A stretch of 10,448 nt of DNA from Bizionia sp. (GCA_018067115.1 JAGPVI010000063.1:1-10448), one strand, 5' to 3'; counted from the first letter of the stretch, positions 1 through 6,156 are shown. The notes: a model not told the origin generated them from the letters alone. Numbers and translations are program-made.

Positions 1-1
1 A

Positions 2-268
2 TTAATGACGACAGGCGAGATGATAGCATTTCCGTTTTCTAATGCTTTTGCTTTACAACGTGCTAAAAAAGGAAACCAAGGGGAATATATGGCTATGTAT
101 TCTATAGCTTTTTCATTTTCGCATATTTTTGGCCATAATGCAGGCCTGCGAATGGTGGACGGATTTGGGTTTAATACTACATGGTTATTAATGACAGGTT
201 TAGGCGGACTCTGTGTCTTACTTCTTATAGCATTGAATATTTACACGAAAAAAACCAACGCTCTTTAA
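2..268 (+). CDS. MFS transporter, C-terminal fragment (5' end outside the window)
   Basis: This is the last 88 codons of a membrane transporter; the frame is open to the left edge, so the ATG at base 5 is very likely internal. The visible part holds an amphipathic loop with RAKKGNQGEYMAMY, typical of the major facilitator superfamily (a basic stretch followed by a Gly-containing helix start). Two hydrophobic helices follow (about AMYSIAFSFSHIFGHNAG and TTWLLMTGLGGLCVLLLIAL), and the short basic tail YTKKTNAL would lie in the cytoplasm. The pattern fits helices 11 and 12 of a 12-helix drug or sugar efflux MFS protein. The substrate cannot be told from this fragment. The gene ends at a hairpin terminator shared with the convergent Lrp-type regulator. 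Confidence 0.8.
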   Translation, partial: LMTTGEMIAFPFSNAFALQRAKKGNQGEYMAMYSIAFSFSHIFGHNAGLRMVDGFGFNTTWLLMTGLGGLCVLLLIALNIYTKKTNAL

Positions 269-300
269 AGTTTTCGTATAAACTGAAACGCTAATTTTAT

Positions 301-347
301 AAAAGCAGGCTCCCTAAATATTACCGTATTAAAAGCCTGCTTTTTTT
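301..347. terminator. Bidirectional rho-independent terminator between the MFS gene and the Lrp-type gene
   Basis: An 11-base perfect inverted repeat (arms 301-311, AAAAGCAGGCT, and 334-344) encloses a 22-base loop and is followed by a run of seven T on the plus strand (341-347). On the minus strand the T run is shorter (TTTTAT). The right arm lies inside the last codons of the regulator gene, whose stop codon at 329-331 falls in the loop. Confidence 0.85.
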
Positions 348-775
348 ATAGCGTTATTTTTTACCACGTGAGATAAAACAATTTGAGTTTTCGTTTCGCC
401 ATAGCTAATAAGCTGATCTATAAACAGCTCCAAATGCTTCTGATTTTTTAAAACGACCTCCATTACAAAGTTTTCATTGCCTGTAATACGGTAGCAGTTT
501 ACAACCTCTTCGTACGTTGTTACTTTCTCTAAAAAAGGCTTTAATTTTCCCATAAAGGCGCGTAAAGTGATTAAAGCTTTAAGCTGATACCCGGCTTGAA
601 ACGAAGAAATTGTCGTGTTATAGCTCTGTATAATCCCAAGGTCTTCCATTTTCTTAATGCGCTCTGAAACAGCAGGAGAACTAACCCCTACCCGGCGTCC
701 AATTTCGGCATTAGAGAGCCTAGCATTTTCCTGTAAACAGTTTAAAATCTTCCAGTTAAGAGAATCAACACTCAT
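329..775 (-). CDS. Lrp/AsnC family transcriptional regulator
   Basis: A 148-residue DNA-binding protein of the usual Lrp/AsnC length. Residues 4-50 form the N-terminal winged helix-turn-helix: LNWKILNCLQENARLSNAEIG is the classic opening, and the recognition helix is SSPAVSERIKKMEDLGII. Residues about 65-140 form the RAM ligand-binding and oligomerisation domain, with the typical GNENFVMEVVLKN strand-turn. Family members bind amino acids or related small effectors and control amino acid metabolism or transport genes; the effector here is unknown. The adjacent convergent MFS transporter is a conceivable target, but nothing in the sequence proves this. The start at 775 follows an AT-rich leader of roughly 35 bases below a good -7 element at 814-821. 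The last codons double as one arm of the terminator. Confidence 0.92.
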   Translation of the reverse strand: MSVDSLNWKILNCLQENARLSNAEIGRRVGVSSPAVSERIKKMEDLGIIQSYNTTISSFQAGYQLKALITLRAFMGKLKPFLEKVTTYEEVVNCYRITGNENFVMEVVLKNQKHLELFIDQLISYGETKTQIVLSHVVKNNAIKKAGF

Positions 776-813
776 ATTAATGTATATTAGCAGAAATTAA
801 TTAAATATTAAAG

Positions 814-821
814 CAAATATA
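814..821 (-). promoter_or_regulatory. Bacteroidota-type -7 element for the Lrp-type gene
   Basis: On the minus strand this reads TATATTTG, a full match to the TAnnTTTG -7 consensus of Bacteroidota. It sits 39 bases before the start codon. The -33 position has no clear TTG, so only half of the promoter is supported. Confidence 0.5.
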
Positions 822-865
822 GCTTTTTACTTTAAAATAAAAAGTACTTCTTCACTTCTTGTTCC

Positions 866-873
866 TATTTTTG
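866..873 (+). promoter_or_regulatory. Bacteroidota-type -7 element for the small helical protein gene
   Basis: The plus strand reads TATTTTTG, a full match to TAnnTTTG, 21 bases before the ATG at 895. It argues against the in-frame TTG at 859 as the start, because transcription would begin downstream of it. No clear -33 TTG is present. Confidence 0.5.
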
Positions 874-894
874 GGTAAAATTGATTTACTAATA

Positions 895-1290
895 ATGTCT
901 ACAACACTGCCTGCTCACCTTTCTGAATTGCCTGTTTATAAAAAGGCATTAGAAATTTTTGTTTTATCACGAAGTATCTCGTCGTATTTAAACCAAGATT
1001 TATCGTATTTAAAACCAGACGGTTCCGAAGATGAACACATTTACTTTAGTGGTGACATTGTACAGCAGTCGGTATCTTTAGCCCCAGAGATTATTAATGC
1101 AGAAATGGAATTGTGTGCTTTTAAAAAGCAAAAACACATTGCCTCTTTGGAACGTATGACCAATGCTTTGTACAGAAATTGTAGTCGTTTGGAGAAAGCT
1201 AAAAGTAATGGTAAGGATTATTTACCAGTTTTAAGGCGCGAGCTCAGAAAGTTTAAGGCCATAAAAAGCCACTGGATGTTAACCCTTTAA
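895..1290 (+). CDS. Small all-helical protein, possibly four-helix-bundle (S23-like)
   Basis: A 131-residue soluble protein without a signal peptide or membrane segment, predicted to be almost entirely helical. The opening SELPVYKKALEIFVLSRSISSYL, followed after a polar loop (residues 38-50) by SGDIVQQSVSLAPEIINAE and two further charged helices (about 70-101 and 107-127), is reminiscent of the four-helix-bundle proteins related to the 23S rRNA intervening-sequence protein. The match is weak and by eye only. I chose ATG 895 over the in-frame TTG at 859 because a good -7 element lies between them. Its stop codon overlaps that of the convergent sigma factor gene by three bases, leaving no room for an ordinary terminator. 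No function is assigned. Confidence 0.7.
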   Translation: MSTTLPAHLSELPVYKKALEIFVLSRSISSYLNQDLSYLKPDGSEDEHIYFSGDIVQQSVSLAPEIINAEMELCAFKKQKHIASLERMTNALYRNCSRLEKAKSNGKDYLPVLRRELRKFKAIKSHWMLTL

Positions 1291-1832
1291 TGGGAACAGA
1301 CTTTACAATCTGCTTTTTCTTGTATTTCGCCTACCAGGTACCCTTCTTCATTTAGTTTAAACCCGCAGCAATCCATAAATCCTTTAGCAATAAGGGTTCT
1401 AGCACGCTGTATTTGTGATTTAATAGTTGGCAAAGGCAATTGTAGTTGCCGTGCTATTTCGGCTTGTTTCATTCCTTTTATATCTGCTAAAAATAATGGT
1501 GTTTGGTATTTTTTAGGAAGATTTTTTATAATACCACGTAAGCAATCTTTTTCGGTATGCTCGCTCTCTTCAATATCTTCAGCTAAAAACTCATTATCCG
1601 CAAGATCAAGCGTCGATTTATTTTGTCTAAAATAATCGTAAACCGTGTATCTAGCAATCGAAAACACCCAAGATTTCAGCTTACTGTCATCTTTTAAACT
1701 CTCGCGCTTGGTATGGACTTTTATAAAGGTATCTTGAAGTAAATCATCTGTTACAGCGGCATCCTTCACTTTACTTTGTATAAAGTGCTTAATGGCATCG
1801 GCATATAACTTCCAAATGGTTTTTGTGGTCAT
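1287..1832 (-). CDS. sigZ: SigZ-type RNA polymerase sigma factor with C-terminal cysteine cluster
   Basis: A 181-residue ECF-size sigma factor. Region 2 covers about residues 9-73 (DDLLQDTFIKVH, then LKSWVFSIARYTVYDYFRQ for core binding and -10 recognition). Region 4 covers about 98-150 (LPKKYQTPLFLADIKGMKQAEIARQL and the recognition helix PTIKSQIQRARTLI). Beyond region 4 is a 30-residue tail with Cys155-Cys156 and Cys176-x-x-Cys179 in an N-x-x-G context, the arrangement I associate with the SigZ family; these four cysteines could bind a metal or form disulfides. No anti-sigma factor gene is adjacent. The gene follows a 33-residue cysteine-rich peptide gene on the same strand, separated by a terminator-like hairpin. 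Region identity is secure; the SigZ name rests on tail and length. Confidence 0.9.
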   Translation of the reverse strand: MTTKTIWKLYADAIKHFIQSKVKDAAVTDDLLQDTFIKVHTKRESLKDDSKLKSWVFSIARYTVYDYFRQNKSTLDLADNEFLAEDIEESEHTEKDCLRGIIKNLPKKYQTPLFLADIKGMKQAEIARQLQLPLPTIKSQIQRARTLIAKGFMDCCGFKLNEEGYLVGEIQEKADCKVCSH

Positions 1833-1841
1833 AAAACGGGA

Positions 1842-1890
1842 ATAAAAACAGCGTTTAATTTAGTTTAAAGTTACTAAAACAAACGCTGTT
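1842..1890 (-). terminator. Hairpin between the Cys-rich peptide gene and sigZ; terminator or attenuator
   Basis: Perfect 10-base arms (1881-1890, read first on the minus strand as AACAGCGTTT, and 1847-1856) enclose a 24-base loop. On the minus strand the second arm runs into TTTTTATT. It starts about 20 bases after the stop of the Cys-rich peptide gene and ends about 15 bases before the sigZ start, so it could end the peptide transcript or regulate read-through into sigZ. Confidence 0.6.
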
Positions 1891-1911
1891 CATCATCATT
1901 TTTAATATTAC

Positions 1912-2013
1912 TTAACAGTTGCAATTTTTACAAGTACAATTCTCGCAAGTACAACTTGCACAATTTCCGTTTTTACAATTGGTACAGTCGCAGGTACATT
2001 CGGTAGTATTCAT
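1912..2013 (-). CDS. Metallothionein-like 33-residue peptide with 11 cysteines
   Basis: A short gene read from ATG (2013-2011) to TAA (1914-1912). One third of the residues are cysteine, at positions 6, 8, 10, 13, 18, 21, 23, 26, 28, 31 and 33. The spacing is only C-x-C, C-x2-C or one C-x4-C, with no CC pairs, no histidine and no aromatic residue; spacers are Thr, Asn, Lys, Asp, Glu, Gly, Ser and Ala. This is the composition of a metallothionein-type thiolate metal binder, although it does not resemble the cyanobacterial SmtA family. There is no signal peptide, so a cytoplasmic location is inferred. The leader is A-rich (AACATAAAAATATATACC), usual for this phylum. It lies between the AGCS symporter and sigZ on the same strand. 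A weak CGTCTA motif at 2040-2045, 27 bases upstream, resembles an ECF -10 element, but no matching -35 was found. Confidence 0.8.
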   Translation of the reverse strand: MNTTECTCDCTNCKNGNCASCTCENCTCKNCNC

Positions 2014-2092
2014 TGGTATATATTTTTATGTTCATATAATAGACGTCGTCACCTTTAAAAAGATGCATTATTGTATGATTTTATTTTCAGTT

Positions 2093-3619
2093 TTAAAATT
2101 TAGCCCCGATAACCTTCTTATAACGAACGAGTTCCTCTTTTACTTTATTGCGAAGAATAAACAAACCAATCATATTCGGAATAAGCATTGCAAAGACCAT
2201 AGCATCAGAAAAATTAATAACCGATGAAAGACTCACTGCCGAACCAATTACGGTACACACACAAAATAAAATTTTATAAGTATATTCTATTTTCTTTCCT
2301 CTTCCGAATAAAAAACTCCATGATTGATACCCGTAGTACGACCACGTAATCATAGATGAAAACGCAAATAGCACGACAGCTACAGCCAGAACATTAGGAA
2401 ACCAAGACACACCACTTTCTAACGCCGACGCTGTTAAAAGCACACCCTGCTCAAAATTAATCTCCATACCTGTGCTAACTTGCCCTGTAATTATTAAAAC
2501 CAAAGCCGTCATAGTACACACCACAACCGTATCTATAAACGGTTCTAAAAGGGCTACCAAACCCTCACTAGCGGGATAATTAGTTTTTACGGCACTATGT
2601 GCAATCGCGGAGCTACCAATACCGGCCTCGTTACTTATTGCAGCACGCCTAAACCCTTGTATAATAACACCTACCAATCCACCTGCCATACTTGACGGAT
2701 TAAAAGCACCTTGCCAAATAGCAGTGAATGCCTCTGGGATTTTCGAGTAATTAAGACCGAGAATAGTTAAAATAGCAAGTAAGTAAACGATTACCATAAG
2801 CGGTACTAACTTATCTGTTACACTGGCGATTTTTTTTATGCCTCCTAAAATTACAATCCCTACAAAAACAGACATAATTAAACCAAACACCCAGGCGTTA
2901 CCATATAATATACTATCCTCTCCTCCAGTAACATATTCTACGAGTTTAAAAGCTTGATTGACCTGAAACATATTACCGCCACCAAAGGACCCACCAACGC
3001 ACATAATCGCAAAAATAACGGCCAATACTTTTCCTAGTTTGGCAAAACCTTTCTCTTTTAGTCCGTTTTTTAAATACGACATTGGTCCACCATAAACTGT
3101 TCCATCCTCTGCCACTTCTCTGTATTTTACGCCGAGAGTACATTCTACAAATTTTGATGACATCCCGAAAAGCCCCGCAATAATCATCCAAAACGTAGCG
3201 CCAGGCCCACCGATTGTTAATGCGATAGCCACACCAGCAATATTACCTAAACCAACCGTTGCAGAGACAGCAGCAGTTAAAGCCTGGAAATGGGTAACCT
3301 CCCCATTCTCTTTACCTTCATTTTTAGTTTGAACCAGCGCTGTGTTAGTATTAGTTGATGAAGCTACCTCATCGATAGCATCATATTTACCTTTTACTAC
3401 ATGAATAGCGGTTCTAAACCCTTTGATATTTACGAACTTAAAAAAGGCCGTAAAATAAAGTGCTCCTATTATAAGAATAATAACAGCCCACGGCACACTA
3501 ACACCTTCTACAATTGGGATTTCGTAAAAAACAGCATCGACAAACCATTGTGTAGCATTGCCAAAATGGTAGTTTATATTATCGTCTAAAGAATTCTGCA
3601 ATACTAAAAGTGGTCGCAT
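2093..3619 (-). CDS. Alanine/glycine:cation symporter (AGCS family)
   Basis: An integral inner-membrane transporter of 508 residues that takes up alanine or glycine together with Na+ (or H+). It shows the family signature GGPGATFWMIIAGLFGM at about 137-153 and, at about 322-343, the conserved GFRRAAISNEAGIGSSAIAHSA with the N-E-A-G core. Further marks are YGGPMSYL, GGSFGGGNMFQVNQ, VTDKLVPLMVI and a penultimate helix region WSYYGYQSWSFLFG, with about 10-11 hydrophobic helices in all. An in-frame TTG at 3671-3673 would add 18 residues, but I prefer ATG 3617-3619. It has an A-rich leader (AATAAAAAAC) and sits just below a plausible promoter (TTG, 19 bases, TTTATTTG) that lies inside the longer version. 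The preceding gene encodes a membrane-bound HTH protein and may regulate this one. Which amino acid is carried is not readable here. Confidence 0.93.
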   Translation of the reverse strand: MRPLLVLQNSLDDNINYHFGNATQWFVDAVFYEIPIVEGVSVPWAVIILIIGALYFTAFFKFVNIKGFRTAIHVVKGKYDAIDEVASSTNTNTALVQTKNEGKENGEVTHFQALTAAVSATVGLGNIAGVAIALTIGGPGATFWMIIAGLFGMSSKFVECTLGVKYREVAEDGTVYGGPMSYLKNGLKEKGFAKLGKVLAVIFAIMCVGGSFGGGNMFQVNQAFKLVEYVTGGEDSILYGNAWVFGLIMSVFVGIVILGGIKKIASVTDKLVPLMVIVYLLAILTILGLNYSKIPEAFTAIWQGAFNPSSMAGGLVGVIIQGFRRAAISNEAGIGSSAIAHSAVKTNYPASEGLVALLEPFIDTVVVCTMTALVLIITGQVSTGMEINFEQGVLLTASALESGVSWFPNVLAVAVVLFAFSSMITWSYYGYQSWSFLFGRGKKIEYTYKILFCVCTVIGSAVSLSSVINFSDAMVFAMLIPNMIGLFILRNKVKEELVRYKKVIGAKF

Positions 3620-3633
3620 TAGTTTTTTATTGC

Positions 3634-3663
3634 CAAATAAAGGCAAACCACTAAAAGCAGCAA
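3634..3663 (-). promoter_or_regulatory. Putative promoter of the AGCS symporter gene
   Basis: On the minus strand, TTG (3663-3661), a 19-base spacer and TTTATTTG (3641-3634, seven of eight positions of TAnnTTTG) fit the Bacteroidota -33/-7 pattern. The predicted start of transcription would be about 8-10 bases before ATG 3619, a short leader. The alternative -7 candidate TAAATTTA at 3678-3685 has no -33 partner. Confidence 0.4.
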
Positions 3664-3714
3664 GGTTAACCAATGTTTAAATTTAGGTTAACGATACGTA
3701 AGCATATGGTTAAG
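3664..3714. repeat. Three GGTTAA direct repeats at 22-base spacing (operator candidate)
   Basis: GGTTAA occurs at 3664-3669, 3686-3691 and 3708-3713, exactly 22 bases apart, about two turns of DNA. The first two copies extend to AGGTTAAC. A degenerate fourth copy (GGCAAAC) falls in phase at 3642. The second and third copies also form part of an imperfect inverted repeat, arms 3688-3696 and 3705-3713. The array lies just upstream of the putative symporter promoter and overlaps the stop codon of the membrane HTH gene. Confidence 0.5.
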
Positions 3715-4828
3715 TAGTGGTGCTTCCATCTAAATTAATGTTGAGATCTTGCGCTAATGCATATGCAATTAACTGCTCCTTACCTGCATTACCGCTAATG
3801 TTTAAGATTTTCTTCACTTGATAGATATGCGTTTGAAATCCGTCGACACTAATATTCATTATTTCTGCAATTTCACCATACGATTTTGTAGTGCCGTAGT
3901 GTGCTAAGTACGCTAAAACCTCATTTTGACGTTCGGATAGGACAATTTTTTGAGCTTCACGTAAGCTGCTGAGTTCTTTTTTTATCGTTTTAATGGTATC
4001 TAAATGGCTTTCGCTTGCTAATTCTAAGTGTTCTACCTTGGAGTGTAGCGTTATATTTTCGGCAGTTAACCTATTAACTTTACTTTCTTGTTGCTCGTTT
4101 TCAGATAAAAATTTCCAACTATACAATAAAATAGAGAATAGAAAAATGAATAAAAACTTAAACGAAATAGCTGTAATAGTTCCCATTAGGGACCAAAATT
4201 CCTGGTCTACAATAGAGATCACGCGGTCTTGAGGAATAACACGTTGCAACACCGCTATAATTATAAGAGTAAATAAGGCAAAGGTAGGCAAATACATAAA
4301 CTGCATTTGTCGGCTTTTAAATGCTTTGTTTAATTCGAAAAGCAGCGACAGTGCTACAAACACCGAAATAGGAATATCAATTAGCCAAATAAAATTATTG
4401 CTTATCGCACTATTGCTATACGATGCAGCAATAAACACAAAGGTAATCATTGCTAAAACCGCGCAGTACACCCCAACAAATTCTCTTGTGGTAAACCGTT
4501 GCACTATACGTACAATTAAAGCGCGTTTAGAGTTGTGCTCTATAGATTGCAAAGACAATAATATAAATAAAGAGTTTGCCAACGATATTACTACGCCCAG
4601 GTATATTAGATATTTACTGGATGACTCCCAACCAAATAAGGTTATACATATAACGTTAATAAACGCCCCTAAACCCCATACAAAAATCGCTAAACCGAAC
4701 CACTTTATGCCCTCAATTTCTTCTTTTACGGCGCCACGACGAAGTTCTTTTATAAAAATGCGTTGAATAATTATAGCCGAAATTAAACACACTATCGCAG
4801 TAACGTTATATTCTATAAGGGGTAGCAT
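3710..4828 (-). CDS. Seven-helix membrane protein with coiled coil and C-terminal LuxR-like HTH
   Basis: A 372-residue predicted one-component membrane regulator. Seven hydrophobic helices are visible at about residues 7-26, 43-66, 73-93, 118-137, 147-166, 179-198 and 215-239. A heptad-rich charged segment (about 242-295, LSENEQQESKVNRLTAENIT onward) looks like a dimerising coiled coil. Residues about 297-358 form a GerE/LuxR-type helix-turn-helix: LSERQNEVLAYLAHYGTTKSYGEIAEIMNIS, then SVDGFQTHIYQVKKIL as recognition helix. No kinase, receiver or periplasmic sensor domain is present, so a signal would have to be perceived by the helices or their loops. The start ATG follows an A-rich leader (AAAACAAAAGTT). 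It lies 90 bases before the AGCS symporter on the same strand, and regulation of that transporter is a natural inference. The ligand is unknown. Confidence 0.82.
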   Translation of the reverse strand: MLPLIEYNVTAIVCLISAIIIQRIFIKELRRGAVKEEIEGIKWFGLAIFVWGLGAFINVICITLFGWESSSKYLIYLGVVISLANSLFILLSLQSIEHNSKRALIVRIVQRFTTREFVGVYCAVLAMITFVFIAASYSNSAISNNFIWLIDIPISVFVALSLLFELNKAFKSRQMQFMYLPTFALFTLIIIAVLQRVIPQDRVISIVDQEFWSLMGTITAISFKFLFIFLFSILLYSWKFLSENEQQESKVNRLTAENITLHSKVEHLELASESHLDTIKTIKKELSSLREAQKIVLSERQNEVLAYLAHYGTTKSYGEIAEIMNISVDGFQTHIYQVKKILNISGNAGKEQLIAYALAQDLNINLDGSTTT

Positions 4829-5188
4829 AACTTTTGTTTTAGGCCGATAAAGATACTATTAATTTTGGTGTCGATTATACTATTGCCCGCTGCTATTATG
4901 GTATTAACCGTTACTCGTATCATTCTGTTTTTAGCGTTTATATGGCATATATTTTTCTGATTACCCTATAAAAAGGACCTTAGGCGTTCTATTAGAAATA
5001 TATTTTTAGTGCTAACTATCTAAAAACCAAGACTACAATTCTTTACTATAAAAAACACTTTAAACACACTGTAAACCTTATTACTTGAGTCTTAATAATT
5101 TAACATTTACCCACGGCAACAATACCTAAAGCGTGTTGCTAAAGTGTATTATTAACTTTAAATTGCTACAAATTTAAAATCAAAAATT
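4829..5188. other. Divergent intergenic region between the membrane HTH gene and the beta-barrel gene
   Basis: These 360 bases hold the divergent start regions of two genes and no convincing gene. Visible features are two direct repeats of ATACTATT (4853-4860 and 4877-4884, 24 bases apart) just upstream of the HTH gene; the -7-like TATCTTTA on the minus strand between that gene and the repeats; a GCAACA/TGTTGC inverted repeat (5116-5121 and 5134-5139); and TAACTTTA ahead of the beta-barrel gene, whose A-rich leader ends AAATCAAAAATT. None is a complete promoter. A 20-codon hydrophobic open frame at 4898-4960 has no leader and is not called. Confidence 0.5.
4853..4884. repeat. ATACTATT direct repeats upstream of the membrane HTH gene
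   Basis: Two identical octamers, 4853-4860 and 4877-4884, are 24 bases apart and 25-56 bases upstream of the HTH gene start. The downstream copy overlaps the likely promoter zone, so it could be an operator for autoregulation. Chance repetition in AT-rich DNA is also possible. Confidence 0.3.
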
Positions 5189-6079
5189 ATGAAACAGAAA
5201 ATAGTACTTTTAGCAGTGTTATTTATGAGTACACTCTCTTATGCACAATTTGAAATATCGGCTAGTACAGGTTATGCACTTGGTAGTGCAGGAATGCAAT
5301 TAGGAGAAACAATTACAACCTCAGGTACTGAAAACTATTACGGTAGTTATGGTAATGGTGCTAATGTACAAATAAGAGGTACGTACTTTTTTAATGATAC
5401 TTTTGGTGCTGATTTAGCTTTTGGTTACTTACACGGAGATGACCAAACAATATCTGAAGTTAATACACCTATGAGACAGACTGATGCAGTTGCCAGAGCG
5501 CGTGCTTTTGGAGCATCGGCTTCAATAGTTTATAAATTTACTAATAATATATACGGTCGTTTTGGAGCGTTAATTAAGGTTGGCGGTAAAACTGAAGCGG
5601 TAGTGAATGATAAGAATTATTATGCAGTTGATCCTAGTGCTGAAAATCCTCAAGGAGTAACAGTATCTCAAGCATTTGGCCTTCCTGAGAGATCTTATTC
5701 TGAAACGGATTATGTTGAAGATTACCATGGCCAATTCCCATTAGGGTTTGTTGGTGCTCTTGGGTATAAATTCGACTTAGGAAATAACTTTGGTTTATTC
5801 GTTGAGGCTGAATACTACGGTATTAGCTTAAAGCGTAAAGATTCTGAGTTTGTAGAATTTAACACAGACATTAAAACAGCAGATGGCACTGTAGTTGCGG
5901 CAGGAGTATACACTTTAGATAACTTACCTGATGGTTTTAACAAGAAGACAACTTATGTAGATGAATTATCTCATACAGAATCTGATCCTTCTAAAAAACT
6001 ATCTGAAAAAGTACCTTATTCTTCTTTCGGACTTAATTTTGGTATCACTTACAAATTTAACAGTGCTCCAAAGCAATAA
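5189..6079 (+). CDS. Outer-membrane beta-barrel protein
   Basis: A 296-residue exported protein. Residues 1-20 are a clear signal peptide (basic start MKQK, hydrophobic core, SYAQ at the cleavage site). The mature part shows alternating hydrophobic/polar strands ending in aromatic residues, such as FEISASTGYAL, NVQIRGTYFFN, FGADLAFGYLH, GASASIVYKF, GRFGALIKVGG, FVGALGYKF, FGLFVEAEYYG and the final SSFGLNFGITYKF. These fit an eight-stranded barrel of the OmpA/OmpW type embedded in the outer membrane. Long polar inserts at about 85-100, 130-185 and 215-275 would be surface loops. There is no peptidoglycan-binding domain. The gene is monocistronic, ending at a strong terminator. A small porin or structural role is likely, but no substrate can be named. 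Confidence 0.85.
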   Translation: MKQKIVLLAVLFMSTLSYAQFEISASTGYALGSAGMQLGETITTSGTENYYGSYGNGANVQIRGTYFFNDTFGADLAFGYLHGDDQTISEVNTPMRQTDAVARARAFGASASIVYKFTNNIYGRFGALIKVGGKTEAVVNDKNYYAVDPSAENPQGVTVSQAFGLPERSYSETDYVEDYHGQFPLGFVGALGYKFDLGNNFGLFVEAEYYGISLKRKDSEFVEFNTDIKTADGTVVAAGVYTLDNLPDGFNKKTTYVDELSHTESDPSKKLSEKVPYSSFGLNFGITYKFNSAPKQ

Positions 6080-6096
6080 AATATAATAACTTTTAT

Positions 6097-6141
6097 AAAA
6101 GCTGATACTATGTCTCGTTACATTTTATCAGCTTTTTTTTT
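6097..6141. terminator. Strong rho-independent terminator, shared by convergent genes
   Basis: Perfect 11-base arms AAAAGCTGATA (6097-6107) and 6126-6136 enclose an 18-base loop and are followed on the plus strand by a T run (6133-6141). It lies 18 bases after the beta-barrel stop codon. On the minus strand the hairpin ends in TTTTATAAAAG, so it may also serve the phospholipase gene. Confidence 0.9.
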
Positions 6142-6156
6142 GCTTTAAAGTGATAC

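Noticed and set aside
895..1290. Accessory protein of a diversity-generating retroelement (four-helix bundle type)
   Set aside because: The fold impression is similar, but there is no reverse transcriptase, template repeat or variable repeat in the window.
2040..2045. CGTCTA on the minus strand as an ECF sigma -10 element for the Cys-rich peptide gene
   Set aside because: Position is suitable, but no AAC-type -35 lies at the right spacing and sigZ itself lacks the same motif, so a SigZ-dependent promoter is not supported.
1919..2227. Plus-strand open frame of 102 codons rich in Gln, Phe and Leu
   Set aside because: It starts inside, and is the complement of, the Cys-rich peptide gene and the symporter 3' end; its Gln/Val repeats are the reverse reading of Cys codons, and it has no leader or domain.
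4326..4766. Plus-strand open frame of 146 codons
   Set aside because: It lies wholly antisense to the membrane HTH gene, which has a clear domain structure; this frame has no recognisable features.
4898..4960. 20-residue hydrophobic open frame, possible single-helix small protein
   Set aside because: It has an ATG and a hydrophobic product but no A-rich leader or promoter, and frames this short are expected by chance in AT-rich DNA.
5116..5139. GCAACA/TGTTGC inverted repeat upstream of the beta-barrel gene
   Set aside because: Six-base arms with a 12-base spacer are too weak to call as an operator without conservation data.
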